A DNA stretch of 18,478 nt from JBJXGF01 sp046153015 (GTDB taxonomy: Bacteria > Actinomycetota > Acidimicrobiia > Acidimicrobiales > CAIXPF01): assembly GCA_046153015.1 (NCBI GenBank), contig JBJXGF010000359.1, positions 1 to 18,478 on the forward strand, in the 5' to 3' direction. This document shows positions 8,353 to 14,664 of this stretch, piece by piece; position 1 is the first letter of the stretch; the number at the start of each line of letters is the position of its first letter. Under the pieces are notes generated by a model, which saw only the letters and a list, made by a program, of their open reading frames with translations, was not told where the DNA came from and did not search any database. The position numbers and the translations under genes were made by a program.

Positions 8353-8370
8353 CGCCGCGGCCCCGCGGCG
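8353..8370. repeat. 8-bp-arm inverted repeat in the divergent intergenic region
   Basis: CGCCGCGG, two bases, then CCGCGGCG. It lies between the divergent CoA transferase and serine hydrolase genes, where the -35 region of the serine hydrolase promoter would be. It may be an operator, but GC-rich DNA produces such repeats by chance. Confidence 0.35.
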
Positions 8371-8388
8371 CGTCGGGCGGCGGTTCGG

Positions 8389-8394
8389 TAGCGT
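8389..8394 (+). promoter_or_regulatory. Leaderless-type -10 hexamer TAGCGT for the first serine hydrolase
   Basis: TAGCGT matches the actinobacterial TANNNT -10 consensus and lies exactly 6 nt before the ATG at 8401, so transcription would start at or next to the A of the start codon. No ribosome binding site precedes this ATG, which fits a leaderless mRNA. Confirmation would need 5'-end mapping. Confidence 0.5.
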
Positions 8395-8400
8395 TCGGCC

Positions 8401-9525
8401 ATGACGATCGATCCCAAGAAGGTGGATGCCCTGCTCGCGCGGGCCAAGCGAGAGGTGGACGACGGTCACCTGCCCTCCGTGCAGGTGGCGCTCGCCTACG
8501 AGGGCGAGCTGGTCTGCAACGAGGTGTTCGGCGACGCCGCGGCCGACACCCGCTACTGCCTCTACTCGGCCACGAAGCCCTTCGTGAGCTCGGTGATCTG
8601 GACGTTGCTGGCCGAGGGCAAGATCGATCTCGACGCCCGGGTGGTCGACTACTTCCCCGAGTTCGGCGAGGGAGGCGACGAGGCGAAGAAGGACATCACG
8701 GTCGAGCACATCCTGCTCCACCAGGGCGGGTTCCCGTACGCGCCGATGGGGCCCGGGGTCTGGGAGGACCGCCAGCGCCGCATCGAGCGCATGCGGAGTT
8801 GGAAGCTGAACTGGGCGCCCGGAACCCGCTACGAGTACCACCCCACCTCCACCCACTGGGTGCAGGCCGAGCTGATCACCCGGCTCACCGGCAAGGACTA
8901 CCGCGACGTGGTCGAGGAGCGCATCACCGGCCCCGCGGGGCTGCCCCGCATCCTCGGCATCCCCAAAGACGAGCAGGGCAACTGCGCCGAGGTGACCCTC
9001 GTCGGCGAGCACGCAACGTCGGAGGAGGTGATGGCGGTGTTCGGCGTGCCGAAGCTGGCCGCCACCGAGGTGAACGACGACACGATCATCCAGTTCAACG
9101 ACCCGACCGTGCGGGAGGTGGGCGTGCCCGGCGGCGGGGGCTTCGGGCGAGCGGCCGACCTCGCCCTCTTCTACCAGGAGCTGCTGCACAACCCGCACGG
9201 CATCTGGGACCCGGCGGTGCTGGCCGACGCCACCGGCCACGTGCGCAACACGCTGCCCGACCCGATGGGCGTGCCCGCCAACCGCGCCCTCGGGGTGATC
9301 GTGGCCGGCGACGACGGCAAGGCCAACCTGAGGGGCCACGGCCGCACGGTGTCGCCCCGCGCCTTCGGCCACAACGGCGCCGGCGGCCAGCTCGCCTGGG
9401 CCGACCCCGAGACCGGCATCTCGCTGGGCTACACCACCAACGGCTACGACGTGCACGAGATCCGCCAGCCCCGCCGCTCGACCGCGATCTCGAGCCTCGC
9501 CGGCGCCTGCGCGCAGGAGGGATGA
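8401..9525 (+). CDS. Serine hydrolase, class C beta-lactamase/esterase fold (copy 1)
   Basis: A 374-aa beta-lactamase-family serine hydrolase. The SxxK motif is SATK with nucleophile S56 and base K59. The second-motif tyrosine is probably Y146 in RYEYHPTS, where family members have YxN. The third motif is replaced by FGHNGAGGQLAW (an HxG-type motif common in esterases of this fold). No signal peptide is seen, so the protein is likely an intracellular esterase or amidase rather than a periplasmic beta-lactamase. The ATG at 8401 is preceded by a leaderless-type -10 and no ribosome binding site. A paralogue follows after 4 nt. The ends KKVDALLARAKREVDDG and the C-terminal GYTTNGYDVHEIRQPRRSTA are shared with copy 2. 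Confidence 0.94.
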   Translation: MTIDPKKVDALLARAKREVDDGHLPSVQVALAYEGELVCNEVFGDAAADTRYCLYSATKPFVSSVIWTLLAEGKIDLDARVVDYFPEFGEGGDEAKKDITVEHILLHQGGFPYAPMGPGVWEDRQRRIERMRSWKLNWAPGTRYEYHPTSTHWVQAELITRLTGKDYRDVVEERITGPAGLPRILGIPKDEQGNCAEVTLVGEHATSEEVMAVFGVPKLAATEVNDDTIIQFNDPTVREVGVPGGGGFGRAADLALFYQELLHNPHGIWDPAVLADATGHVRNTLPDPMGVPANRALGVIVAGDDGKANLRGHGRTVSPRAFGHNGAGGQLAWADPETGISLGYTTNGYDVHEIRQPRRSTAISSLAGACAQEG

Positions 9526-9529
9526 CGCG

Positions 9530-10654
9530 ATGGGAGCAACGCAGGGCCGCATAGACCAGGCGAAGGTCAAGGCGCTGGTGGAGCGGGCGCGGCGAGAGGT
9601 CGACGAGGGGCTGCTCCCGTCGTGCCAGATCGCGCTCGGCTACGAGGGCGAGCTCGTCTGCAACGAGGTGTTCGGCGACGCCACGCTCGACACTCAGTAC
9701 TGCCTCTACTCGGCCACCAAGCCGTTCGTGGCCACCACGCTCGGCATCCTCATCGGCGAGGGCAAGGTCGACCCGGCCAAGCCGGTGGCCGAGTACTTCC
9801 CCGAGTTCGCCGCCAACGGCAAGGAGGCGGTCACCGTGGAGCAGGTGATGCTCCACCAGGGCGGCTTCCCCTACGCGCCGATGGGCCCCGGAGTCTGGGA
9901 GGAGCGCCAGTCGCGCGTCGACCGCATGGCCGACTGGAAGCTGACCTGGGCGCCGGGCTCACGCTACGAGTACCACCCCACCTCGGCGCATTGGGTGCAG
10001 GCCGAGATCATCGAGCGGGTCGAGGGGCGCGACTTCCGAGACGTGGTGCACGAGCGGGTCACCGGCAAGGCCGGCCTCTCCCGCATCGTGGGCATCCCCG
10101 CCGACCAGCAGCAGCACTGCGCCGTGATGGAGATGGTCGGCGAGTTCGCGCCGCCCGAGGAGGTCAAGCGGGTCTTCGGCGTGGAGGCGCTGCCGGGCCG
10201 GGAGTACCTCGAAGACCTGGTGCTCTCGCTCAACAGCTCCCCCGCCCGCGAGGCCGGCGTGCCCGGCGCCGGGGGCTTCGGGCGTGCCGCGGACCTGGCG
10301 CTGTGGTACCAGGAGCTGCTCCACAACCGCCACGAGGTGTGGACCGCGGCCACGCTGGCCGAGCTCACCGGGAACATCCGCTCGATGCTGCCGGACTACG
10401 CGAAGGTTCCGGCCAGCCGGACGTTGGCCTTCCTCGTGGCCGGCGACGACGGCTTCGCCAACCTGCGGGGCCTGGGCCGGGCGGTGTCCCCCCGGGCGTT
10501 CGGCCACAACGGCGCCGGCGGCCAGCTGGCGTGGGCCGACCCGGCCACCGGGCTCTCGCTCGGCTACACCACCAACGGCTTCGACCGCCACGAGGTCCGC
10601 CAGCCCAAGCGGGGCACCGCCATCGCCAGCCTCGCCGCGGTCTGCGCGAGCTGA
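9530..10654 (+). CDS. Serine hydrolase, class C beta-lactamase/esterase fold (copy 2)
   Basis: A 374-aa paralogue of the preceding gene, alignable end to end. It has the same SATK motif (S61, K64), the same RYEYHPTS tyrosine (Y148), the identical stretch LHQGGFPYAPMGPGVWE and the same FGHNGAGGQLAWADP near the end. The pair arose by tandem duplication. The ATG at 9530 lies 4 nt after the previous stop and uses a ribosome binding site (AGGAGGG) inside the 3' end of copy 1, so the second gene depends on the first for transcription. The copies differ most in the segment around residues 190-215 of copy 2 (VFGVEALPGREYLEDLV), which may line the active-site entrance, so substrate range could differ (inference). 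Confidence 0.94.
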   Translation: MGATQGRIDQAKVKALVERARREVDEGLLPSCQIALGYEGELVCNEVFGDATLDTQYCLYSATKPFVATTLGILIGEGKVDPAKPVAEYFPEFAANGKEAVTVEQVMLHQGGFPYAPMGPGVWEERQSRVDRMADWKLTWAPGSRYEYHPTSAHWVQAEIIERVEGRDFRDVVHERVTGKAGLSRIVGIPADQQQHCAVMEMVGEFAPPEEVKRVFGVEALPGREYLEDLVLSLNSSPAREAGVPGAGGFGRAADLALWYQELLHNRHEVWTAATLAELTGNIRSMLPDYAKVPASRTLAFLVAGDDGFANLRGLGRAVSPRAFGHNGAGGQLAWADPATGLSLGYTTNGFDRHEVRQPKRGTAIASLAAVCAS

Positions 10655-10675
10655 GCTGCCGCCCGTCGGGCCTGT

Positions 10676-10705
10676 CCCGGCCCGGCCGTTGCCGGCCGGG
10701 CCGGG
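10676..10705. terminator. GC-rich hairpin terminator between convergent genes
   Basis: CCCGGCCCGGC, an 8-nt loop, then GCCGGGCCGGG: an 11-bp perfect stem 21 nt after the stop of serine hydrolase copy 2. There is no U tract, as is usual in high-GC actinobacteria. It can also serve the peroxiredoxin transcript coming from the other strand. Confidence 0.65.
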
Positions 10706-10712
10706 CTGCTCT

Positions 10713-10792
10713 ACGACAAGTTGCTGCTACGACAGGCTGTGTTCACGACAGGCTGTGATTACGACAGGCTGTGTTTACGACAGGCTGCGGAT
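10713..10792. repeat. Five tandem copies of a 16-bp repeat
   Basis: Units begin at 10713, 10729, 10745, 10761 and 10777, each exactly 16 bp, with consensus ACGACAGGCTGTGTTT. Copies 2-4 differ from one another at one or two bases. Copy 1 is divergent (ACGACAAGTTGCTGCT) and copy 5 diverges at its end. Copy 5 lies inside the 3' end of the peroxiredoxin gene and encodes its last residues, so the array probably grew outward from that gene end by slippage. It forms the 3' untranslated region of that transcript. There are no spacers, so it is not CRISPR. Confidence 0.85.
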
Positions 10793-11239
10793 GTCGGCCA
10801 GGACCTTCTCGGCGTGGCCGTCAATGTCGTCGCGGCCAACGAGGTACGACTTGGCGATCTTCCCCTGCGGGTCGATCAAGTAGGTGACCCGCTCGGAGAA
10901 CCCGGCGAACTTGTCGTCGGGCGGGCGGGTCACCTGGTACTGCTGGCCGATCGCCTTCTCGGGGTCGGAGAGGAGCGGGTAGGGGAAGCCCTCCTCGTCG
11001 GTGAACTTCTTCTGGTCCTCGACGACGTCGAACGAGATGCCGAGGATGGCCGCGTTGGCGGCTTCGAACTCTGGGGTTCGGTCACGGAACCCCTGGCCTT
11101 CGAGCCGTCAACCAGGCGTCGACGCCTTGGGGTACCACCACAGCGCCACCCAGCGGCCGGCGAAGTCGCTGAGCGACACCGGGCGCCCGTTCTGGTCCGG
11201 CGCCGTGAACGACGGCGCCGGGGTCTGTTCTGCAAGCAT
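10775..11239 (-). CDS. bcp: Selenocysteine-containing BCP/PrxQ-type peroxiredoxin (TGA codon 44 read as Sec)
   Basis: A thiol-type peroxidase reducing hydroperoxides. From the ATG at 11239 the frame reads MLAEQTPAPSFTAPDQNG, then WVALWWYPKASTPG, a TGA at 11108-11110, then RLEGQGFRDRTPEFEAANA, and continues 110 more codons to TAA at 10775-10777, giving 154 residues, normal for BCP. In this family the residue after TPG is the peroxidatic cysteine (TPGCT in most members), and the TGA falls exactly on it (position 44). A SECIS-like hairpin follows directly. The downstream half is intact (ILGISFDVVEDQKKFTDEEG, PLLSDPEKAIGQQY, ERVTYLIDPQGKI), which argues against a decayed pseudogene. No cysteine occurs elsewhere, so any reductant must come from outside. 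The start has a leaderless-type -10 at 11247-11252. A nonsense mutation or sequencing error is the alternative. Ordinary ORF calling misses this gene. Confidence 0.87.
11060..11106 (-). promoter_or_regulatory. Bacterial SECIS-like hairpin after the peroxiredoxin TGA
   Basis: On the minus strand, starting 1 nt after the TGA, an outer helix pairs GGCU-CGAA with UUCGAAGCC (one bulge). An internal loop (GGCCA/AGAG) follows, then a perfect 7-bp inner helix GGGGUUC/GAACCCC closing the apical loop CGUGACC. The apical loop starts 21 nt after the UGA and has G among its first two bases, matching what is known of bacterial SECIS elements (loop roughly 16-37 nt downstream, early G). It would recruit SelB with Sec-tRNA. 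Confidence 0.75.
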
Positions 11240-11246
11240 GGGGGCG

Positions 11247-11252
11247 ACGCTA
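11247..11252 (-). promoter_or_regulatory. Leaderless-type -10 hexamer TAGCGT for the selenoperoxiredoxin
   Basis: On the minus strand TAGCGT lies 7 nt before the ATG at 11239, with CGCCCCC between and no ribosome binding site. It lies in the 24-nt gap after the PH-like gene. It is the same hexamer as that used by the first serine hydrolase. Confidence 0.5.
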
Positions 11253-11263
11253 CTGCCCCGCGC

Positions 11264-11713
11264 TCACGGGCGGCGCAGATCGATGACCGAGTCGAGCTGG
11301 GCCTGGATGTGCGCGGCCACATCGAGCGCCTCACGCACGGTCATGCCGTCGAGGTCGAGCGGGCCGCCGCTGGCGGCGATCCGCAGCGTCACCCCGCCCA
11401 GGCGGCGGAAGAAGCTGACCCCGTTGACGCGGGTGTAGCCGAGGTCGATCGCGCTCCACTCCAGGCGACGACGGCTCAGGATCAGGATGCGCCGGTCGGT
11501 CACCGCCACCACCGCGATCCCCTTTCCGGCGCGCCCGCCGCCCATCGTGAGCAGCCGGTCGCCCGGGTCGAGCAGCCCGGGGAGGCGGCGCAGGTGCCCC
11601 GACACGCCGAGGCCCGGGCGGAGCTTCGCGGCGGCCAGGTGGGCCACCTCCCGGGTGCGGTTCTTCGGGGCCGAGAGCTTCCGGGACACGCGAGCCACCA
11701 TGCCCGTGAACAT
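11264..11713 (-). CDS. Bacterial PH-like domain protein (YokE-like)
   Basis: About 149 residues from the ATG at 11713. An upstream in-frame ATG at 11797 would overlap the amidase end by 53 nt and add an Arg/Pro-rich leader, so it is less likely. Residues about 48-145 look like a bacterial PH domain: LDPGDRLLTMGGG, then GIAVVAVTDRRILILSRRRL (the VTDRR strand is characteristic), then FRRLGGVTLRIAASGGPLDLDG and a final helix VREALDVAAHIQAQLDS. Such domains bind membranes or partners; no enzymatic role is known. No signal peptide or membrane helix is seen. It follows the amidase by 31 nt and precedes the selenoperoxiredoxin by 24 nt on the same strand. The start has no convincing ribosome binding site. 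Confidence 0.7.
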   Translation of the reverse strand: MFTGMVARVSRKLSAPKNRTREVAHLAAAKLRPGLGVSGHLRRLPGLLDPGDRLLTMGGGRAGKGIAVVAVTDRRILILSRRRLEWSAIDLGYTRVNGVSFFRRLGGVTLRIAASGGPLDLDGMTVREALDVAAHIQAQLDSVIDLRRP

Positions 11714-11744
11714 CGACCGCCGGGCGGCGCGGGTTGAGACGCCC

Positions 11745-13154
11745 TCAGGGCAGCAGCGGGCGGCGGGCGCCGTGACCGGTCGCCGCCTCGAACCCATGGG
11801 CGAGACGCAGCAGGTCGAGCTCGCCCCGGGGCCGCCCGACGAGCTGCAGACCGACCGGCAGGCCCTCCGGGGTGAACCCCGCCGGGACGGACAGCGCCGG
11901 GCTCGACGTGACCGAGATTCGGAAGCAGGACTTCATCCAGTCGAGGTAGGTGGCCAGCTTCTCGCCGTCGATCTCGTCGACCCACTCCTGCTCGATCGGG
12001 AACGGCGGGGTCTGCACCACCGGGGCGGCCACCGCGTCGAAGCGGGTGAAGAACTCGCACCAACGGGCGTACAGCTCGGAACGGAGGCGCTCGGCTTCCC
12101 CGACCTCGGGGCCCGACAGGGCCCGGCCTTGCTCGATGTTCCAGACCACCGTGTCCTTCATCTGCGCCCTGCTCCGCTCGAGCAAGCCCCCGAAGCCCAG
12201 CTCGAACTGGTGGGCCCGCAGCACCTCGAAGATCCGGTCGGCGTGGTCGAGCGGCGGATCGGCCTCCACGACCACGCAGCCAAGCGCCTCGAGCACCGAT
12301 CGGGCGGAGTCGATCACGGCGCGGACGGCCGGCTCGACGGGCAGCCCGCCCAGGGTCGGGCTCCAGGCTACGCGCACGCCGGCCAGGTCGGCGTCGAGCG
12401 GGCCGGCGAACACCGCCGGGTCGCTCTCGAGCGAGAGCGGGCAGCGCAGGTCGGGCCCGGCCATCGCCGAGAGCAGCAGGCCGACGTCGGCCACGCTGCG
12501 GGCCATCGGCCCCTCGACCGACATCGAGCCCCACGCGAAGCGGCTGGGCCAGGACGGCGCCCGCCCGGGGGTGGGCCGCAGCCCGACCACGTTGCAGAAG
12601 CTGGCCGGGTTGCGCAGCGAGCCGCCGAGGTCCGAGCCGTCGGCGATCGGCAGCATGCCGCTGGCCAGCGCGGCCGCCGCCCCTCCGCTCGAGCCGCCGC
12701 AGGTGCGGGAGAGGTCGTAGGGGTTGCGGGTGGCGCCGAAGACGGGGTTGAAGGTCTGGGAGCCGGCGCCGAACTCGGGGGTGTTCGTCTTGCCGAGCGC
12801 GATGGCGCCGGCCGCCCGCAGGCGGGTGACGAGCAGCGCGTCCTCGGCGGGCACGAACTCGGCGAAGATCGGCGAGCCGAACGTGGTGCGGACGCCTTTC
12901 GTGAGCACGAGGTCCTTGTGGGCCACCGGCAGCCCGTGCAGCGGGCCGAGCAGCTCGCCCCGGGCCCGCGCCTCGTCGGCGGCGGCGGCCGCGTCCTGCG
13001 CCCGTTCGGCGGTGAGCGTGACCACCGCGTTGACCGCCGGGTTCACCGAGGCGATCCGGTCGAGGTGGGCGGCCAGCACCTCCCGGGCCGACACCCGCCC
13101 GGCGGCGAGGTCGGCCGCCAGGTCCCGGGCGCTGCGCCACACGAGCTCGCTCAT
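11745..13154 (-). CDS. Amidase signature family hydrolase (second copy type)
   Basis: A 469-aa amidase with a complete Ser-cisSer-Lys triad: K80 (PVAHKDLV), cis-Ser S155 in TCGGSSGGAAAAL, nucleophile S179 in DGSDLGGSLRNPA, with 24 residues between the serines as expected. The segment GKTNTPEFGAGSQTFNPVFG is close to that of GatA-like and aryl-acylamidase members. The ATG at 13154 has a good ribosome binding site (GGGAGGA, 7-nt gap). It resembles the amidase at 5660-7105 only at family level, so it is not a recent duplicate. The strong palindromic hairpin at 13170-13205 lies just upstream and insulates it from the paa operon. The substrate is unknown; no gatB/gatC is present to support a role in tRNA amidation. 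Confidence 0.95.
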   Translation of the reverse strand: MSELVWRSARDLAADLAAGRVSAREVLAAHLDRIASVNPAVNAVVTLTAERAQDAAAAADEARARGELLGPLHGLPVAHKDLVLTKGVRTTFGSPIFAEFVPAEDALLVTRLRAAGAIALGKTNTPEFGAGSQTFNPVFGATRNPYDLSRTCGGSSGGAAAALASGMLPIADGSDLGGSLRNPASFCNVVGLRPTPGRAPSWPSRFAWGSMSVEGPMARSVADVGLLLSAMAGPDLRCPLSLESDPAVFAGPLDADLAGVRVAWSPTLGGLPVEPAVRAVIDSARSVLEALGCVVVEADPPLDHADRIFEVLRAHQFELGFGGLLERSRAQMKDTVVWNIEQGRALSGPEVGEAERLRSELYARWCEFFTRFDAVAAPVVQTPPFPIEQEWVDEIDGEKLATYLDWMKSCFRISVTSSPALSVPAGFTPEGLPVGLQLVGRPRGELDLLRLAHGFEAATGHGARRPLLP

Positions 13155-13169
13155 GGCCGGATCCTCCCA

Positions 13170-13205
13170 CGCCCGAGGGAGGGCCGCGCGGCCCTCCCTC
13201 GGGCG
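13170..13205. terminator. 36-nt perfect palindrome, terminator after the paa-side genes
   Basis: CGCCCGAGGGAGGGCCGC is followed directly by its exact reverse complement, a perfect 36-nt palindrome. As RNA it folds into a stem of about 16 bp with a 4-nt loop. It lies 29 nt after the stop of the 99-aa gene and 15 nt before the start of the amidase (both minus strand), so it probably ends the upstream transcript. No U tract follows. Confidence 0.75.
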
Positions 13206-13234
13206 AGGGGCGGCTGGCCTCGCGGCGCTCGCCC

Positions 13235-13534
13235 TTAGTCGAAGTCCTCGGCGGCGAAGCCGTCGAGACCGCGGCCGCCGCCGCGCAGCACGTGGGCCAG
13301 CCCGTCGGTGCGCACCAGCACGCCCTGGCCCCAGAGTTGGCGCTCGTCCTTGGTCTCCATGTGCACGTCGTACGGCGCCTGCTCGAGCCGCAGGAGCTCC
13401 TCGGTGCGCAGCACCACCTCCCAGTCGAGCGCGTTGGCGCCCTCGCCCTGGGCCACCAGCAGGTCGCCGTACCGCAGCTCGACCGGCACGCCGTTGAGGT
13501 GGATGCGGCCGAGCAGGAACTTCTTGTGGCGCAA
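13235..13534 (-). CDS. Hypothetical 99-aa protein, TTG start
   Basis: I do not recognise this family. The open frame extends upstream, but there is no ATG or GTG in frame between paaC and the recognisable protein. The TTG at 13534 has a ribosome binding site (AGAGG, 7-nt gap), giving a 99-aa product beginning MRHKKFLLGRIHLNG. The protein alternates beta strands and turns (VPVELRYGDLLVAQGEG, LDWEVVLRTEELLRL, VLVRTDGLAHVLRGGG) and ends acidic (FAAEDFD), suggesting a small beta-barrel-like fold. It has no Cys, signal peptide or membrane helix. It lies 92 nt after paaC. A weak TAGAGT hexamer at 13570-13575 (minus) could be its own -10. A role in the paa pathway is possible only by position. Confidence 0.62.
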   Translation of the reverse strand: MRHKKFLLGRIHLNGVPVELRYGDLLVAQGEGANALDWEVVLRTEELLRLEQAPYDVHMETKDERQLWGQGVLVRTDGLAHVLRGGGRGLDGFAAEDFD

Positions 13535-13626
13535 CGCGCTACCTCTGGGTCGGTGAAGGGTGAGGCGAGACTCTAGCGACCCGACGACGGATCGAGCCCG
13601 GCCGCCGACCGCCTGCTGTGAGCATC

Positions 13627-14379
13627 TCACCACGTTGCGCTGGGATCCAGCGCGTAGACCTTGGTCATCTCGGCCAGCAGGTCGGCGAAGTCTCCGGAGC
13701 GGACGCCGCGCCGGCCCCCGTGACCGGCGGGGTTGGCCGGCCAATGCAGGGACGCCCCGGCGGCGGCCAGGGTCTCCTCGACCCGGGCCCGCCAGCGCTG
13801 CGCCAGCTCGGCCGCCGGCGCGGCGACCACTTTCTGCGCCACGGCCTGCGCCTCCCCCTCGGTGGGCTCGAAGAGGCCGAGGGCGAGCGGCGCCAGCTCG
13901 TTCAACGCGTCGAGCAGCCGGCTGCGGGCGTCGTCGCCGCCGGCGAGCAGGCGCTGCACCAGCGGCGTCGCGTGCTTGAGGTGGAACGCCTCCTCGGCCA
14001 GCGCCCGCCGGGCGATCGGGGCCAGGCCGGGCAGGCTCGAGGCGCTCAACGCCTCCCAGCGCAGCGCCTCGGCGAGGTCGTACAGCAGGTGGCGAGCGAG
14101 GGCGTGCTCCCAGCGCGGGCACGCCGCCTCCACCAGGTGGGCGCAGCGGTACTCGCCGGGGGCGCGGCCGAACGCCAACCGGTCGACGGCCGCCGGGTCG
14201 TGGTCGGTCAGCAGGCTGTAGAGCGACAGCGCGTGGCTCAGCTCGTCCTGCGCGATCGACACGAAGGCCAGGTCCTCTTCGAGGAAGGGCCCGACTCCGA
14301 TCCATTCCGAGCAGCGGTGCCCGAGCATCAGCTCGTCGTCGGCGAAGGCCAGGATCAGCTCACGCGCCTCGGGCGTCAT
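13627..14379 (-). CDS. paaC: 1,2-phenylacetyl-CoA epoxidase, structural subunit PaaC
   Basis: A 250-aa ferritin-like protein, the non-catalytic partner of PaaA in the phenylacetyl-CoA epoxidase core. The N-terminus ILAFADDELMLGHRCSEW and the following AQDELSHALSLYSLL are hallmark PaaC segments. The LAEEAFHLKH helix and the end MTKVYALDPSATW (compare the PaaC GRXTP-D end) also fit. Length is close to E. coli PaaC. The ATG overlaps the paaB stop (ATGA), so it is translationally coupled. PaaC stabilises PaaA and binds substrate at the subunit interface (family knowledge). It is the last recognised paa gene; no paaE reductase follows in the window. Confidence 0.94.
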   Translation of the reverse strand: MTPEARELILAFADDELMLGHRCSEWIGVGPFLEEDLAFVSIAQDELSHALSLYSLLTDHDPAAVDRLAFGRAPGEYRCAHLVEAACPRWEHALARHLLYDLAEALRWEALSASSLPGLAPIARRALAEEAFHLKHATPLVQRLLAGGDDARSRLLDALNELAPLALGLFEPTEGEAQAVAQKVVAAPAAELAQRWRARVEETLAAAGASLHWPANPAGHGGRRGVRSGDFADLLAEMTKVYALDPSATW

Positions 14380-14654
14380 CGGCCGGCCGCCTGGCGGTTG
14401 GCGCGGCGGCGGGCCGCCACCTTCTGGCCGTCGTTGTGGCGGAAGGGCCGGTCTCGGTTGACCTCGATGAGCTCGGGGTCCACCTCGAGGATCCGGCTGC
14501 GTTCGACCACCCAGGCCGCCTCGCCCTCGGCCCGGCGCAGGTAGGTTTCGCGGGCCAGGATCAGGGCCAGCTCGTCGTCGGGCGCGTCGAGGCTGCCGGC
14601 GTGCTCGAAGGGGTCCTTGCCGGGCGCCTTGAGGAACACCTCGTAGCGTTTCAT
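14376..14654 (-). CDS. paaB: 1,2-phenylacetyl-CoA epoxidase, subunit PaaB
   Basis: A 92-aa protein with the PaaB pattern YEVFLKAPGKDPFEHAGSLD near the N-terminus, a helix DELALILARETYLRR, and WVVERSRI followed by a basic tail. PaaB bridges PaaAC heterodimers in the epoxidase complex and is needed for activity with the PaaE reductase (family knowledge). It lies 10 nt after the tetR stop with a ribosome binding site (GAAGG, 7-nt gap), and its stop overlaps the paaC start. Length is normal. Confidence 0.94.
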   Translation of the reverse strand: MKRYEVFLKAPGKDPFEHAGSLDAPDDELALILARETYLRRAEGEAAWVVERSRILEVDPELIEVNRDRPFRHNDGQKVAARRRANRQAAGR

Positions 14655-14664
14655 GTCGCCGCCT

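Noticed and set aside
8307..9554. 415-aa plus-strand frame over the first serine hydrolase
   Set aside because: It is the +1 shadow of the real gene, Arg/Gly/Pro rich and without motifs.
10713..10792. CRISPR array
   Set aside because: The units are directly adjacent with no spacers, only 16 bp long, and one is coding.
10775..11239. Peroxiredoxin as a nonsense pseudogene or sequencing error
   Set aside because: The TGA coincides with the peroxidatic residue, the rest of the frame is intact, and a SECIS-like hairpin follows. The alternative is kept as the stated refutation test.
10721..11737. 338-aa plus-strand open frame across the peroxiredoxin and PH-like genes
   Set aside because: It is antisense to two recognisable genes and starts inside the tandem repeat. 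Its sequence is compositional noise.
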